Shown piece by piece: positions 46,030-58,726 of a stretch of DNA of 64,000 nt. The DNA is from Aporrectodea caliginosa (taxonomy: Eukaryota; Annelida; Clitellata; Crassiclitellata; Lumbricidae). The position numbers and the translations under genes are program-made. Each line of letters starts with the position of its first letter. Position 1 is the stretch's first letter. The DNA is taken from contig JACEVL010000054.1 in NCBI GenBank assembly GCA_020284085.1, forward strand, positions 267,001 through 331,000. Reading direction: 5' to 3'. The notes below the pieces were generated by a model that did not search any database, was not told the origin of the DNA, and saw only the letters and a program-made list of their open reading frames with translations.

Positions 46030-49000
46030 ATGTTAATGAGAACTGGTTGTGCACCATCCTTGTGCCTTCGCCTTCCTGACATGTCTAGTGGCGACAAACC
46101 CTTCTGCGGTATATGCATGCACATAATTGAGGAAACAACTGATGTAATCACCTGTTCTATATGCTGTGGAGTGTACCACTCTGAGTGTTACAATCAAAGT
46201 GAGGATGGACTCTACGACATAGTTAATTGGTTTTGCACAAATTGTATTAGGGAAGTATTTCCCTTTGTCGAGAATGTTGAAGAATTTATAGAGAATGATT
46301 CTGTCAGGACTGATGAAATTTTTGCGATAGGATTGAATGATGAAACTGCTGCGATAGGATTGAATGATGTTAATCTTGAAATTGAAGTATTCCCGGAGGA
46401 ATCAGGCAACCATATCCTACTTAATAATACAGATACCGACCCTGATCTAAACTACTTTTCTAATATTGCTTGGAACAGCCCTTATTCCACATTGAACTCC
46501 TGGGAGAATAAATTCGAACTCATTGGGTCAAATTTTTCGATGATGCACATAAATTGTAGAAGTATGATACATAAATTAGGTGAGATCCGTGAAATTCTTA
46601 GTTTATTGCCTGTCACTATTCTAGCTCTCTCGGAGACTTGGTTGGAACCGGGATTGGAGGATACTATTAATATACCTGGCTTTACATTTTTACATAAGTC
46701 AAGAGGAGAGTGCCGAGGAGGAGGGGTAGGAATGTTCATCAGGGATTCGATTAAATATCAACTATATGATGTAAAGAGATTGCATAAAACCTATGAGGGA
46801 TTGTTTGTTAAAACTTGCTTATCTAACACTACGTGTGTGGTGGGAGTTTTATACAGACCTCCGGGGCAGAACTTAACTGAGTTCAACATTGAGATAGACG
46901 ATTTACTCTCCAGCATAACTAGGGGAACCCAAAATATGATGCTTCTGGGGGATTTTAATGTTGACCTATTGAAAATGAATGAACATAAAGAAACTAACAT
47001 ATTTTACAACTGCTTGACATCCCATCAGCTTATTCCAGCCATCACGAGACCTACTCGTATCACTCCGGACTCATCTACGTTAATAGATAATATATTCACT
47101 AATGCATGGCCTAAGTTGATCGAATCGACCATCATTATCTCTGACTTATCTGACCACCTACCGGTACTTGCATGTTTCGCCTTTAATAATAGCAAGAAAA
47201 GGACTCTGAATTCTTATGACCATCGCATGGTCAATGAGGAAAGATTAGAGCAATTTAAAAATCTACTCGCTGATAGTGATTGGGACCCTGTCATGACGAC
47301 CAGCCAAAAAGGAGACGCTAATGGGGCGTATGAAGTGTTCTTGAATATATATAAAAATGCATATTATAAGGCGTTCCCGTTAGCTTCGAAAACATGTAAC
47401 AGTAACGTCCCCAAGTATAAACAACCTTGGATGACTGCGGGGCTTCTTAAGTCCAGCAAAAAGAAAGCTTCCTTGCACTTAAAATACCTAAAAAATCCAA
47501 ATATTGTTAATAAAAATAAGTTTACTGAATACAGGAATAAATTTAAGACTATTAGAATCAAAGCTGAGAAAAGTTATTATGCCGCCGAGTTCTGCAAATA
47601 TAAAGATGATCTAAGAAGAACTTGGAAGCTCATTCGCTCAATAATGCAATTGGAGAATAGACAGGCGCAAATTGAGTCACTAAATATTAATGGGAAGAAC
47701 GTGAAGGATGCGCAAGAAATGGCAAATGGCTTTAATAGTTACTTCACTAACATTGCTCAATCGCTGGCAGAAAAAATATCAGATCCACCTCTTCCATACT
47801 CCAGCTATCTACAAGCCCCTCTGCAGAATTCTATGGGCCTCTTATCGGTATCCCCAGAGGAAATAATGGATATTAGTCGTAATATACGTTTGACACATAG
47901 CAAAGGGATTGATGACATCGACCCGTGTATAGCGTCACCCAATCTCCACCTGGTTGCTAAACCCTGGCGGAAATAATAAATTGTTCTTTTACTACTGGAA
48001 TTGTTCCACAAGCCATAAAAATAGCTAAAGTAGTGCCAATACTTAAAAAGGCGAAAAGGATAATGTAACCAATTATAGACCTATTTCTGTCCTCCCTTAC
48101 TTTTCTAAGTTTTATGAAAAGCTCATGTACAACCGCCTTTATGGCTTTGTAAAAACTCGAATATTATCTACCAATCTCAGCATGGATTCCAACCAGGTCA
48201 CTCCCCATACATGGCCTTGCTGAATATGCAGGACATGATTTCTAACGCAATCAAAAATAATGAATACTCAGTAGGGGTGTTTTTCGATCTCGCTAAAGCG
48301 TTTGATACGGTCAATCATAATATACTGCTAAAAAAACTAGAAAACTATGGGATTAGGGGGACTCAGCTTAAATGGTTCGCTAGCTACTTTGAGAACCGTG
48401 CACAGAGAGTCCTCTGCAATGGTACCCTCTCCGAGTTGGGATTGATCAGATATGGAGTTCCGCAAGGCTCCAATCTTGGGCCACTCCTATTCCTGCTCTA
48501 TATTAACGACTTGGCCAGTGTCTCCCCAACTTTGTTTTTCATATTATTTGCTGACGATACCAACGTTTTTTATTCCAATGGTTCCTGGCAGACGCTGATT
48601 CAAACTGTTAATCTTGAGCTTTCTAGTATAGCTGCTTGGTTCCAAGCAAATAAACTCACGCTTAATTTAGATAAAACTAACTTTATTTTATTTAAATCCC
48701 ACAGGAAAATTAACCCCAGCGGTGATTTATCTTTGTTTATTAATGGTACTCCTATCACTCAAGTTGAGTCAACAAAGTTTTTAGGTGTACATATAGATCA
48801 GCACATGACCTGGAAGGTGCATATTAATCAAATTGCAGTCAAAATCGCAAAGAATGTAGGTATTCTAACCCGTATCGCATATAAACTACCAAAGGAAATT
48901 AGAATAAACTTATACTATGCCCTCATCTACCCCTATCTCATTTACTGCAACTTGATTTGGGCATCGACTTACGAATCAAGGCTGCATAAACTAGTTCTGT

Positions 49001-49377
49001 TACAGAAGAGGGCTGTTCGTATAATTGCGGGTATTCGAAAATGGGAGCACACTGGCCCATCCTTTAGCGAGCTCAAACTCTTGAAGATACACCAGATAAA
49101 AGATCTTCAAATTGGTGAATTCTTTTTTCGCCTTGAGCATGGCCTCCTCCCACCTGCATTTAAGGATTTCCTCCCACATGCCTCCGACATTCACACGCAC
49201 TTCACTAGGAATTTAGCAGCATATCGTCCTGTCAAAGCTCATTCAAACACTCGACGGTTTACTATTAAATCATACGGCACTATAGTATGGAACGCTTTAC
49301 CAATAGAAATCCGTTCCTCCAATACTCTGCAGGTTTTCAAAAAAAGGTTACGTGCATTTCTTCTTTCCTCAATTTAA
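46030..49377 (+). pseudogene. CR1/L2-type LINE ORF: PHD finger, endonuclease, reverse transcriptase
   Basis: The first part (to 47976) has a PHD finger of C4HC3 type (CGIC, CSICCGVYHSEC, WFCTNC), then an AP-like endonuclease with N (HINCRS), E (LSETW), D/N (LLGDFNVD) and the D-H pair (SDLSDHLP). After a one-base loss near 47960 and a second near 48050 the frame resumes (48211-49377) with RT motifs FFDLAKAFDTVNH, GVPQGSNLGPLLF and FADDTN, and a C-terminal WNALPIEIRS. All catalytic residues are present, so the copy was active until recently. Fusion of a PHD finger to the endonuclease-RT frame is notable. Not a host gene. Confidence 0.88.
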
Positions 49378-49705
49378 ACGGCCAAACCATCACTAGAAGT
49401 GCATATTACCGCGTTTATTTAAGGATTTAGTTAAGTTTATAGTTAAGATCGTGTTATCACTTGTTTCTGGATAATTCAACTCTTGTTGTCTCTAGTCACC
49501 TTCTGGTTCAGTTTCTGCTTTTTTTTGGCTAACTTGGAATTTTTTGTTTGTAATTTGCTATCTGGGTGACCCTCCTTAGCGGGATCTCCATCCCTTTTGG
49601 GCCTCCCTTTGTCGCCAATGCATTTTTGTTAATGTACATTCTCTGGCATAATTGTAATGTTTTGTTTTGGTTGCAATAAAACTTGATTGATTGATTGATT
49701 GAAGC
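49378..49705 (+). mobile_element. 3' untranslated region and tail of the PHD-LINE
   Basis: Continues from the stop codon to AATAAAACTTGATTGATTGA, a short tandem TTGA tail at about 49682-49703, as CR1/L2 elements end. No poly(A). Confidence 0.75.
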
Positions 49706-50390
49706 AGCATTCATACAAAGGATAGTTTCTGGTAGTTTTTCGAGAATTTCTTCCATACATTTCACAGTGACGTTCATAAAAAGTTTCGTTGAAGCAATTG
49801 TGAAAAAAAGCATAGCTACTTCGAAACATGCTTCAGCTATTTAGCAGTCATCCGTGGTTGTCCGACTCATGTCTGATGCTCGTTTTCGAAATAAATTTGT
49901 TTATTGTGTGCGATATTGACTCGACAATTAGTGCTGTCCAAATCTGCTGTAAGGATTTTTATCAAGTCAGCTTTGGATTTAATGCATTTTAGAGAGCAAC
50001 TGGTTCTCTTTGCATTTTGTTGAGTTTAGAACTTAGACATAGTCAATAGTCATCGTGAACCCGTATAATAATAATTTCAAATGATGATGCTAAATCAGTT
50101 TCTTAATATGATATCTGTTAAGCGCGTTTCGTTAGCCAGATGGCCACATCATAATTATTCGTCTGAAAGTCTAGTTCCATTCGCCAGATGGCGATTTATT
50201 TACCATAATTACACGCCATTTTATGTGATCTCTGGCGACGAAAGCCTTCTGGCGAACGGTGTATATTACAACGCCAAAATAATTAAGAATCTGTCTTCGT
50301 TTCTATAGGACTATTTCTCGACCCCCGGTCACTATTTATCTCAAGTTCAGCAACTGAACCATATCCAATACTGTAACACGTCACTGAAAC
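49706..50390. other. Intergenic, no gene seen
   Basis: No coding region or repeat supported. Confidence 0.4.
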
Positions 50391-50394
50391 GACC

Positions 50395-50620
50395 TGCCTC
50401 CTGAATTTAGAACTTTTCAGTTCCTCACCTGATCCTCCGCCTTCCAATTTTCCACCTAAACGGTACCAACCTTAACATTCACTCTGCCCCCTCTGACCCT
50501 TTGGAAACTTGACTCGGACCTCCTTTAGACTACACTTTGGACAACCTCTGTGACTCGACGCATAATCCGATGCCCTGCGCTTGGATTTCGAGTAACAATG
50601 AAGATGACAATTACAGTTGT
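50395..50620 (+). mobile_element. LINE 3' tail family 2, copy 3
   Basis: TGACTCGGACCTCC, TACACTTTGGACAAC and CGATGCCCTGCGCTTGG are parallel to 29480-29590. The copy is diverged and ends with ACAATGAAGATGACAATTAC in place of the ATTACG tail. Confidence 0.55.
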
Positions 50621-50635
50621 TGGACTCCAGTAAAT

Positions 50636-50700
50636 ATTATTACAATTATTACTATTATTATTACTATTATTACTATTATTATTATTATTTTATTTATTTT
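50636..50700. repeat. (TTA)n microsatellite
   Basis: Imperfect ATT/ACT units, about 65 bases. Confidence 0.85.
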
Positions 50701-50798
50701 TATTGTAAAATATTATTTATTTTCTCCATCAATGAACATCAGCACTAGAAGGTACAATTAACTATAAAGCAGTAAGCTTAACTGTTGTCTATTATTAT

Positions 50799-51283
<485 letters not shown>

Positions 51284-51289
51284 AAAACA

Positions 51290-52825
51290 TGCAATATAAT
51301 TATAAATACAGTCGTCGTGATTATGATCCAATTAGTTGTGCAATCACATTACTAATTTACAAATTTCACATGTTGCCACTTCCGATAATAATACATGGAC
51401 TTCGAAGATCTATTCAATCGGAACTAATATTGAGGTTCATTAACCTCTATCGCAAAAAGGTACTTAAAGCATCAGCGTAACTATAGTTTCAAATCCATAT
51501 GCTAAATAAGTCTCCTAATATCTATAACGGATGTACACATTCGCCAAACTCTACCTAGAATCAAAACTCGTGTGAAATTACTTCTATCCGGATGCAAGGA
51601 TTCGAACCTTAGCAAATACTGTTTTAGCTTACTGTACATTTTTGGTTTATTCGTAAAATCATTCTCAGATAATGTGTTACGGATATAAGAATGGTTGTAT
51701 TATCCGATTCTAGTGAGACAAGACCAATTCAAAACCGGACTATAAAATTAAGTTTTCCTTACCAGTAGTTTCCAATAAGAGCGCTTAGCAATCAGGCGGG
51801 CTGGGTACGAATATAATATGGCTATTTATAGCCCTGAAACCGACTGAGAGTTCAAGCATCAGTTTCCTCCAGTATGACCGAGAGTTCTAGCGTAAATCAG
51901 GTCAAAGTCCGAGTAAGACAATGGTCACTAAACTCACTGTAGGTAGGGCGGCCACCACACCCATAGCCTGCTCCATTCATTTGGTTCGCCTACGTCATAG
52001 ACGTACTTTCAGACACAGAGAGACAGACAAATGGACATATTTCATGGCTGCACACAGTGCACAGTCAATACTTGCACGAAAGCTTACACGCACATTATGT
52101 TTGCGCACAGAGGGACACATTTTGTCACTGGCGCATTTGTCACACCACACTCCAGACGGACGTATTTTGGCTATAGTGGCTTTTTACACACCACACCCTG
52201 TATATGCATTCTAAACAAAGTGTGTTCAAAGTCGATTGTCTGGTCCATTACATTGACACTCCACTGCTCTGTAATGTGCACTGTGCATCTAACACCTTGA
52301 GCGCGTCTAACACCTTGTCGATTGAGAGCGTCATTGACTACTGTTGAAAGAGTCGACGTTTGAAAGGCTCGCATGCATATGCCAAAACTAAACTTACCGA
52401 GCCAATTCGCCTCTGTACTCTGTAATGCAAATGCCACAAACTCTGGACTATCAATGCATATTTACATAAGCTTCCATGTTACGCCTTCAAAAATCAGTGC
52501 TATAGAAATCTAGGTGTTTATCGCTTAATTTCAAACACATACTTACCACCCTTTCCCATGGAGTGGAACATCGCTTCCATTTTGGCAAAGCATTTGGCAA
52601 AAATCGTTTCAAACTGGAGCTCATAGTTTATAAATCCGTTAACTCTGGCCAACCACAATAATTGAAATCGATGCTTAGCGTATAGCCTACTGCTCTCAGA
52701 CTTTGTCATCATTCAATGTGGTCATCTCTTTATATTCTTTGTCCTAAATCGAGACTGGTTCCTGGTTTACGAGCTTTTTCGGTTGCTGAGCTTACTTTTT
52801 TGGGAACTCTCTGCTGATTGGCTTG
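51290..52825. other. Intergenic, no gene seen
   Basis: Open frames around 51921-52437 have no recognisable domain. Nothing else supportable. Confidence 0.4.
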
Positions 52826-52829
52826 ATCC

Positions 52830-53085
52830 TTTTGTTCCTATAGGACTAGGACTGCCTTGGCTCAACGCCGGGCATTTGCTGTTGTTGGTCCCTCTACTTG
52901 GAATGACCTTCGCCCTCACTAAGGGCTAAACTAATGACTGGTTTTTCCTCTTTGGTCTCTCGCTCTTTAAAGACGTTTCTTTTTCCCGGAGTTTTTGTGC
53001 TGAGAGCGCCTCTGAATAGTTATTCTGAGAGAGTCGCTATATAAATCTATATTGACGATACGATACAATACGATACAATACGATA
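52830..53085 (+). mobile_element. L2/CR1-like LINE 3' end
   Basis: Contains the decayed C-terminal signature CAACGCCGGGCATTTGCTGT (frame for RRAFAVVGPSTWNDL), then GAGAGCGCCTCTGAATAG ... GAGTCGCTATATAAAT, the same 3' stem-loop as at 31511, and a GATACGATACAATACGATAC tail (53047-53082). Confidence 0.75.
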
Positions 53086-53394
53086 ATGTTCCCATATGGA
53101 CGTAGGACATTATATCCTACGTACATAATGGACCTATATTAGAGGACATATGAAGCATATAGGTATACGGTCACATTCGGGCCATATTGTTAACACTTGA
53201 TATTGTTATTGCGGACTAGATGTGCATCTCTATGAAACCATTCCCTAGGCTAATGATCATGATACATTTATTATGTATCAAGCGGGAGGACACACCGCTT
53301 CATAATTTATATCACACAAAAGCTACTATGAAGGGAGAAAGAGAATAATGTTAGGATTATTAAGATTTGGGATCAACGTGGTGGCTTGAGAATA

Positions 53395-53800
53395 CGCTTA
53401 TATAGAACTCTGGGTATAAATCTTAGAGTCTTTTGGCGGAAGGACGAGGGCGGAGAGCTTAGGGTAGCAGCACAGGTAGAAGGAAGCGGCGTAAAGTACG
53501 TGCGTCTCATCCCAGATGATGGACTGGAGGAGGCGGTCCTCAGCTGACGAGACTCGCTCATCGATTGCGGTTCCAGAGGGTAGATAACCCAGGCGTGCAG
53601 CTCTTGCAAGAAACCGCTCAAGTATCTTTCGATCAGCTGCTGACGCTAGGCCCCACCATCCTGGCGTCGCGTATAGCAACCTGGAGACGGTGGTGGCCTC
53701 GGCAACCAGGTGTAACGCCTTTAGGTGGAAGACTGTGCGCTCGGAGGACACGCAGGGCGTGCAAGGAGGCAGAGCTGGCCTCCATGATTTCGAACATGAT
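53395..53800 (-). pseudogene. LINE RT C-terminal fragment, minus strand
   Basis: Minus-strand pieces: EIMEASSASLHALRVLRAHS from about 53795, then after a one-base shift ATTVSRLLYATPGWWGLASA and DRKILERFLARAARLGYLP, later RFIPRVLYKRIL. These are the end of the reverse-transcriptase ORF of a CR1/Jockey-type element. Other pieces of the same family lie at 56223-56541 and 58270-58620. Confidence 0.75.
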
Positions 53801-53900
53801 AGGCCTATTGACTTAGTTAATTTAATATTAATTAGTTATCGTACTTATCGGGGGCGCAGTGCGACGTACAGGTTCGTCTAGGGCGCCAAATACTCTGGCG

Positions 53901-53942
53901 CCGGCCCTGCTCGGAGGACTCGCAGGGCGTGCAGGGATGCGA
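53901..53942. repeat. 42-bp direct repeat, left copy
   Basis: Identical to 56223-56264 (CCGGCCCTGCTCGGAGGACT...GGATGCGA). A third, variant copy lies at about 53733-53775 inside the RT fragment. It brackets the segment 53943-56222. Confidence 0.8.
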
Positions 53943-56222
53943 TTCGAAATCCATGATTCTCCCCCGGCGGATCTGTTTCAGAATAAATTCGTCCCCCGGA
54001 GACTTTGTTTCAGAATATAGTCTCCGGGGGAGGAATATTTCCTCCCTGTTGAAATAAAGTCTCCCCTGGGGAGACTTTATTTCATCACAAAATAGCCTGC
54101 ATTAACATCGTATTTATTGCATTGTTTTGCTAACTGATGTAATATATTCGTTTGTAATGACAGTTAACATCACATGGACTAGCGCAGAGAGCGCATTTTA
54201 GTAGAAATCTTGAAGAAGTGCTATATTAATGTTCAATTACATTACACTTAATATAGCTCACCAATTACTTTACTTTAGCTTCCTTGGTTTAACAAAAGCT
54301 TGAGTGTTTGGAATAAGATTTCTCTCTTCATCCAACAGGCGGCCAATCTTTAATGGTTTAAAAATGTTATGCATTCACTTGGTATATGATGTCATTAAGA
54401 CTCATTATAATTATTAATTAGCCTTATTAATTACTGCTAATCTGCTGGTTAAGTTGTCATTTTCCCTTCTGTTTGTCTCTTTTCGCTTAATGCTTTCATA
54501 TTATTGTATATTTATTCTACTTGATATACCACAGCAAATTCAAGGTGTTAACCGTTCTGTTATTTTGTTAAGCTAATTATTAGGAAAGTTGTCCCTGTAA
54601 GGAGGATTTTCATCCTTTTTGTGCCTTCCTCGCCACCGCACTCACTTGATAAATGGAAGTCATATATAATCGGTTACTTCATCCATCAGCAAAGTCTGCA
54701 TTGCTGACACAGATTGAAACGGATTTCTCTCATTGACGACGTTCCTCATCTTTAGAATATTATGCTGCATGATCCTCTTCATTTTTGGTACCGTACTTAA
54801 GCAAAGCTCAGACGTATCCATGAAAATAATTTTGAAATGTTTCACAAGGTAGTACTTATTAATGCAACTTATACCCAATATATACTAACTAATATTGAAT
54901 CCTTTAAGATCATCAAAGCCTATGCAGAAATAAACTTGAGCTACGAATAATTAATTTGTGTGTGTAATACGTTTATTTAACGACGCCGTCATATCGACGA
55001 TGATTGGCGTAATAATTAATTTATGGTGGTCTGCCTTTTATAGTCAACCAATCAACTTTGTTCTAGCTTTTATTACCCCCGTATGCAAATTCCATTCTAA
55101 GCCGAATAATTCCGTGGATCAACAAATGCCTAGTAGGCTTAATCTCAAGACTAGACTGTACTGGCTTCATGGACTACAATGCCTTATTATTTTGCTTATT
55201 GACCTGTCGATACTAAATTGGTTTGGTTTAGCTGCAATTATTTAATGGGTAGTCCGATTGCCAAATAATTCCGTGAATGCCTAATCGTTATCCATGAATG
55301 CTAGAAAAGCAAGGGCAAGCTCATATCCGAAAGCCAGTAGGCCTACCTCATTTACAATCACTGGTTATGACTTTCCTGTTCTAGGTAATGACCTGACACC
55401 AGCAAACAATAATGAGCAAACATTATGCTAACCAGATGAATCACAGATAATCAAGCGTAAAGTCTTATCAGTTGACTGATACCAGTTGAAGGGTAGGCCT
55501 AATCCGCATCAATAATCGCATAGAAGCCAATGCTAGCTCGTCTTAGGAAGCCAGTAGAGTTATAATTACTCGCAGGCTTTGTTTCAGACTACTTGTGTAT
55601 AGCTAATAAGCTGGCCCGATACATCTGACGCTAATCATATTGAACGACTAATATTCAACACAATTTCAGTGGTAGGTCTAACCTTAGAAGAATCACTTTG
55701 AAGCTAATTAGCTCTACTTGGCATAATGAATAAGTAGGCCTATCAATTAGTGACTGGTAATGCTCAGAATCTTTTCAGCAAACAGTGCCAACTAGCACCA
55801 GTTAAAGTTTACTTGTTGTGTGAGCTATTTTCTTAGTTATAGCCTATGACAGTGCGTTATCTCTCCACTGCGTTTTCATGACATAAGCGCGTCCGACATC
55901 CTATTTACACGATGCATTTACTACTATAAAACATTTATTTCACAATTTTCGCATTTAATTCCATAGTTGTTTTATGTCCAATTCAACAAATAAACTTGAA
56001 AGTAATTTATTTCAGAAATACACATATTAAATCCAATTTTAAATAATATAGAAAAGCAAATGAAAACAGAGGGGGCGATTTTAGTAAGGGGAGACTTTGT
56101 ATCGTAGATAGGGGAGATTCTATTTCAATGGGGAGACTTTGTTCCGATACAAAGTCTCCGGGGGAGACTCTGTTACGGCAAGGGGGCGACTCTGTTTCGG
56201 GGGGAGACTTTATATCGTGACA
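53943..56222. mobile_element. Candidate foldback-type element (about 2.3 kb)
   Basis: Both ends carry clusters of GGGGAGACTTTGTTTC-type units and their inverse. Left: a hairpin CCCCCGGAGACT (53993-54004) / AGTCTCCGGGGG (54019-54030). Right: GGAGACTTT (56132-56140) / AAAGTCTCC (56151-56159), with five or six further units between 56070 and 56215. The interior (54085-56060) has no recognisable transposase or other gene and contains one copy of the 53-bp insertion unit. Short tandem repeats inside long inverted ends are typical of foldback elements such as those described in sea urchins and Drosophila; assignment is tentative. Confidence 0.5.
54958..55010 (+). mobile_element. 51-53 bp insertion unit, copy 1, with 12-bp target duplication
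   Basis: A unit starting GTGTGTGTAATACG and ending GATTGGCGT, flanked on both sides by AATAATTAATTT (54946-54957 and 55011-55022). It is identical to the unit at 62087-62138 over 51 bases except for one change (ATACG against ATTCG) and one extra GT. The 3' half can fold: ACGCC pairs with GGCGT and TCAT with ATGA around a 7-base loop. Confidence 0.85.
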
Positions 56223-56541
56223 CCGGCCCTGCTCGGAGGACTCGCAGGGCGTGCAGGGATGCGAAGCTGGCCTCCATGATTTCGTCCACATGGCCAGTGA
56301 CGCCAAGATTGCGCCCGAGAGTGACTGAGGATGCGCATTGAGTCAACTCGGAGCACACCAGCAAGCGGGGGTGGCAGTTCAAAACAGCTCCTCCTCGCAA
56401 CGAGCATCTCACGGGACTTGGTAACGGTACATTAAGTCTGAGATTGTTTAAGTCCTCTGAGACCGTTGTTCTCGCCTTCGACCCCACCAACAGGTAAGTA
56501 TCATCCGCGTACTTTAACGTACTTAAATGACGAAGAATCAA
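56223..56541 (-). pseudogene. LINE RT fragment with YADD motif, minus strand
   Basis: Minus-strand frame LKYADDTYLLVGSKARTTVS includes the RT catalytic motif. It then jumps, by internal deletion or shift, to LGRNLGVTGHVDEIMEASFA and LHALRVLRAG. It overlaps in content with the start of the fragment at 53800, so it is a second partial copy or a rearranged part of the same element. It starts with the 42-bp repeat. Confidence 0.75.
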
Positions 56542-56559
56542 TCAATCTGTTGTAATGTA

Positions 56560-57335
56560 ATGCCGATAAATGACATCATCGTCATTACCATCATGTAGAG
56601 TATAAGTAATATTATTATTATTTAAATGAGTCAGCCTAGGAGAGAAGATAGATGCAGCTAAGAGATAAATTAATCACTTGTCAGTATTGCATGAGTATAG
56701 CAAGGAGGGTGTTACATAGCTTTTCATTGGTTCAGGCACTAAGTATGAAAGAAGAGGAAAGAGGCATGCATTGTCAGACACGAATAGAGGAATGGTTGAT
56801 GTGAAAGGAGGGACCGCCTTCGTATGCGCAAACTATGATAAGTGAAAGACAGGTGATTGACAATTGCATGGATCGATACTCATATATAAGATAAGGACGA
56901 ATGGAGAGGCAAAGTAGACGCAGGAGAGACGCGGAGAGACGTCAAGAAGGAAGGACGCAAGCAGAAAGACAGAAGCCGAACTAGGAAGATCATCGTTAAA
57001 GTCTGATCATCTGAAGATTAGATCTATCTACAGCCGAGTCCTTACTTAAGTCATCCGTAATCCATCGCGTCTGCTCGTAGATACGTATCATACTGGTTGG
57101 AAGGAGATTGGTCGGAAACTATAAAATTCACTATACATTCTTTGTCTATTTAGAAAATGCTACATTGAAGAGTGTTCAATAATAATTATCAAGTATCAAA
57201 GCGTTGTTACTTCAGCATTAGATATTCTACATCATCTTAGAGTTAGTTCCCTACAACAGAACCAACATAAGGCTATAAGCTCCTTTAAAGCCTCCATAAG
57301 TTTATTGCAAGGCTCTATATACATGTCCATATACC
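56560..57335. other. Intergenic, no gene seen
   Basis: Purine-rich around 56880-56970 (GGAGAGACGCGGAGAGACG). No coding region or known repeat recognised. Confidence 0.4.
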
Positions 57336-57340
57336 TACAT

Positions 57341-57416
57341 ACATACATACATACATACATACATACATACATACATACATACATACATACATACATACAT
57401 ACATACATACATACAT
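57341..57416. repeat. (ACAT)n microsatellite
   Basis: Nineteen ACAT units in succession. Confidence 0.95.
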
Positions 57417-57419
57417 GAG

Positions 57420-57955
57420 CATGTAGTGAAAGCACAGCCACTACAGTAATGCACGGTGCTAAGTAATCATGAGGCCTTTGTTAAAGGTGCGTAGGCAATG
57501 ATGATTAGGACATACGGTCTCCATGCTATAAGTCGAATGCGCAAACAAAATCCATTTACGGCAAATGTGAGATATACTGCTACATTCCAAAGGAAAACCA
57601 CGAAAGATGCTATTGGATTGTATGATGAAGGAGGGTTACGGCAAGATGAATGAGAGGGCTGAACAGCGAGACGAATGATGACATTGGACGTTAGAACCTG
57701 CCTAAAGGCAGAGAACAGGGAGAAGAATGTTTTAGTTGTGATCAGCCTGAGGCAGTTACGCCCTAATCCTCGTAATAATGAAAATCTTTGGCATCTACTG
57801 GCAGTCCAACATATTTTAAAAGTTGACCTCTTCAGTCTTAAGTATTGTTATTTCATAGATTTTAATGAGGAACACACAAACATTCACGCCACAAATATAA
57901 GTTATGCCATTGTTAAGCCTCATCATCATCAGTGTCATTATTATTTCTATTACCG
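57420..57955. other. Intergenic, no gene seen
   Basis: A plus-strand open frame beginning near 57675 runs into the ATC microsatellite. Its unique part (CLKAENREKNVLVVISLRQL) matches nothing I recognise. Confidence 0.35.
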
Positions 57956-57959
57956 TATT

Positions 57960-58135
<176 letters not shown>

Positions 58136-58269
58136 CACCATCATCAACGTCAATTAATCAAAAACATCACTCAATAAGTCATTTATTCAAGAGATTTAGC
58201 TGACATAGACGCAACTGGTAACAGTTTGCTAGCAGTTGAATGTTCATAATTATTATTGTGATTACAGCT

Positions 58270-58620
58270 ATTAAATGAAGATGCATCATGCCTTGGAGGC
58301 ATACATAAGATGAGCAATGGGAGTTGCTCGGGCCACCTCATGGAGTTCCGTGGCTGGCAGACCGTGTGATCTTAATACCCTGAGGGCATAGATGGATGAG
58401 GAAACCCGAAACATAGACCATGTCGAGGTATGAGAACATAGGGAAGTCGGAGGGTGACTCCCAAGATCCGAATGGTGTCAACTCGTTCGGCATCCTGAAT
58501 TATCAAAGGTTTGGAAGACCCTTTCGCACCGTTCGTAGATAGGATCATCTCCCGTGTCTTATTATTGGGTTTAGCTTGAGATTGTTGTCCCTAGCTCATA
58601 CAGATAGCCTACTTGCTCAA
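58270..58620 (-). pseudogene. LINE RT remnant, minus strand
   Basis: Minus-strand reading gives SSSIYALRVLRSHGLPATEL followed by HEVARATPIAHLMYASKA, equivalent to the LHALRVLRA ... ATTVSRLLYATPGWWG region of the fragment at 53395-53800. Stops and shifts upstream. Confidence 0.65.
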
Positions 58621-58726
58621 ACTGGTCGCAGAGTTTCCCTATTAGATCCCTAAAAGGGCGACGGCGGCGATGTGTCTCTCTCTTGGAAGTTGCTGTTACT
58701 ACGACTGTTCGCCAACTCTTCTATGG

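Noticed and set aside
51921..52437. Overlapping short frames as a gene
   Set aside because: Composition is mixed on both strands with no motif or exon boundary; treated as intergenic.
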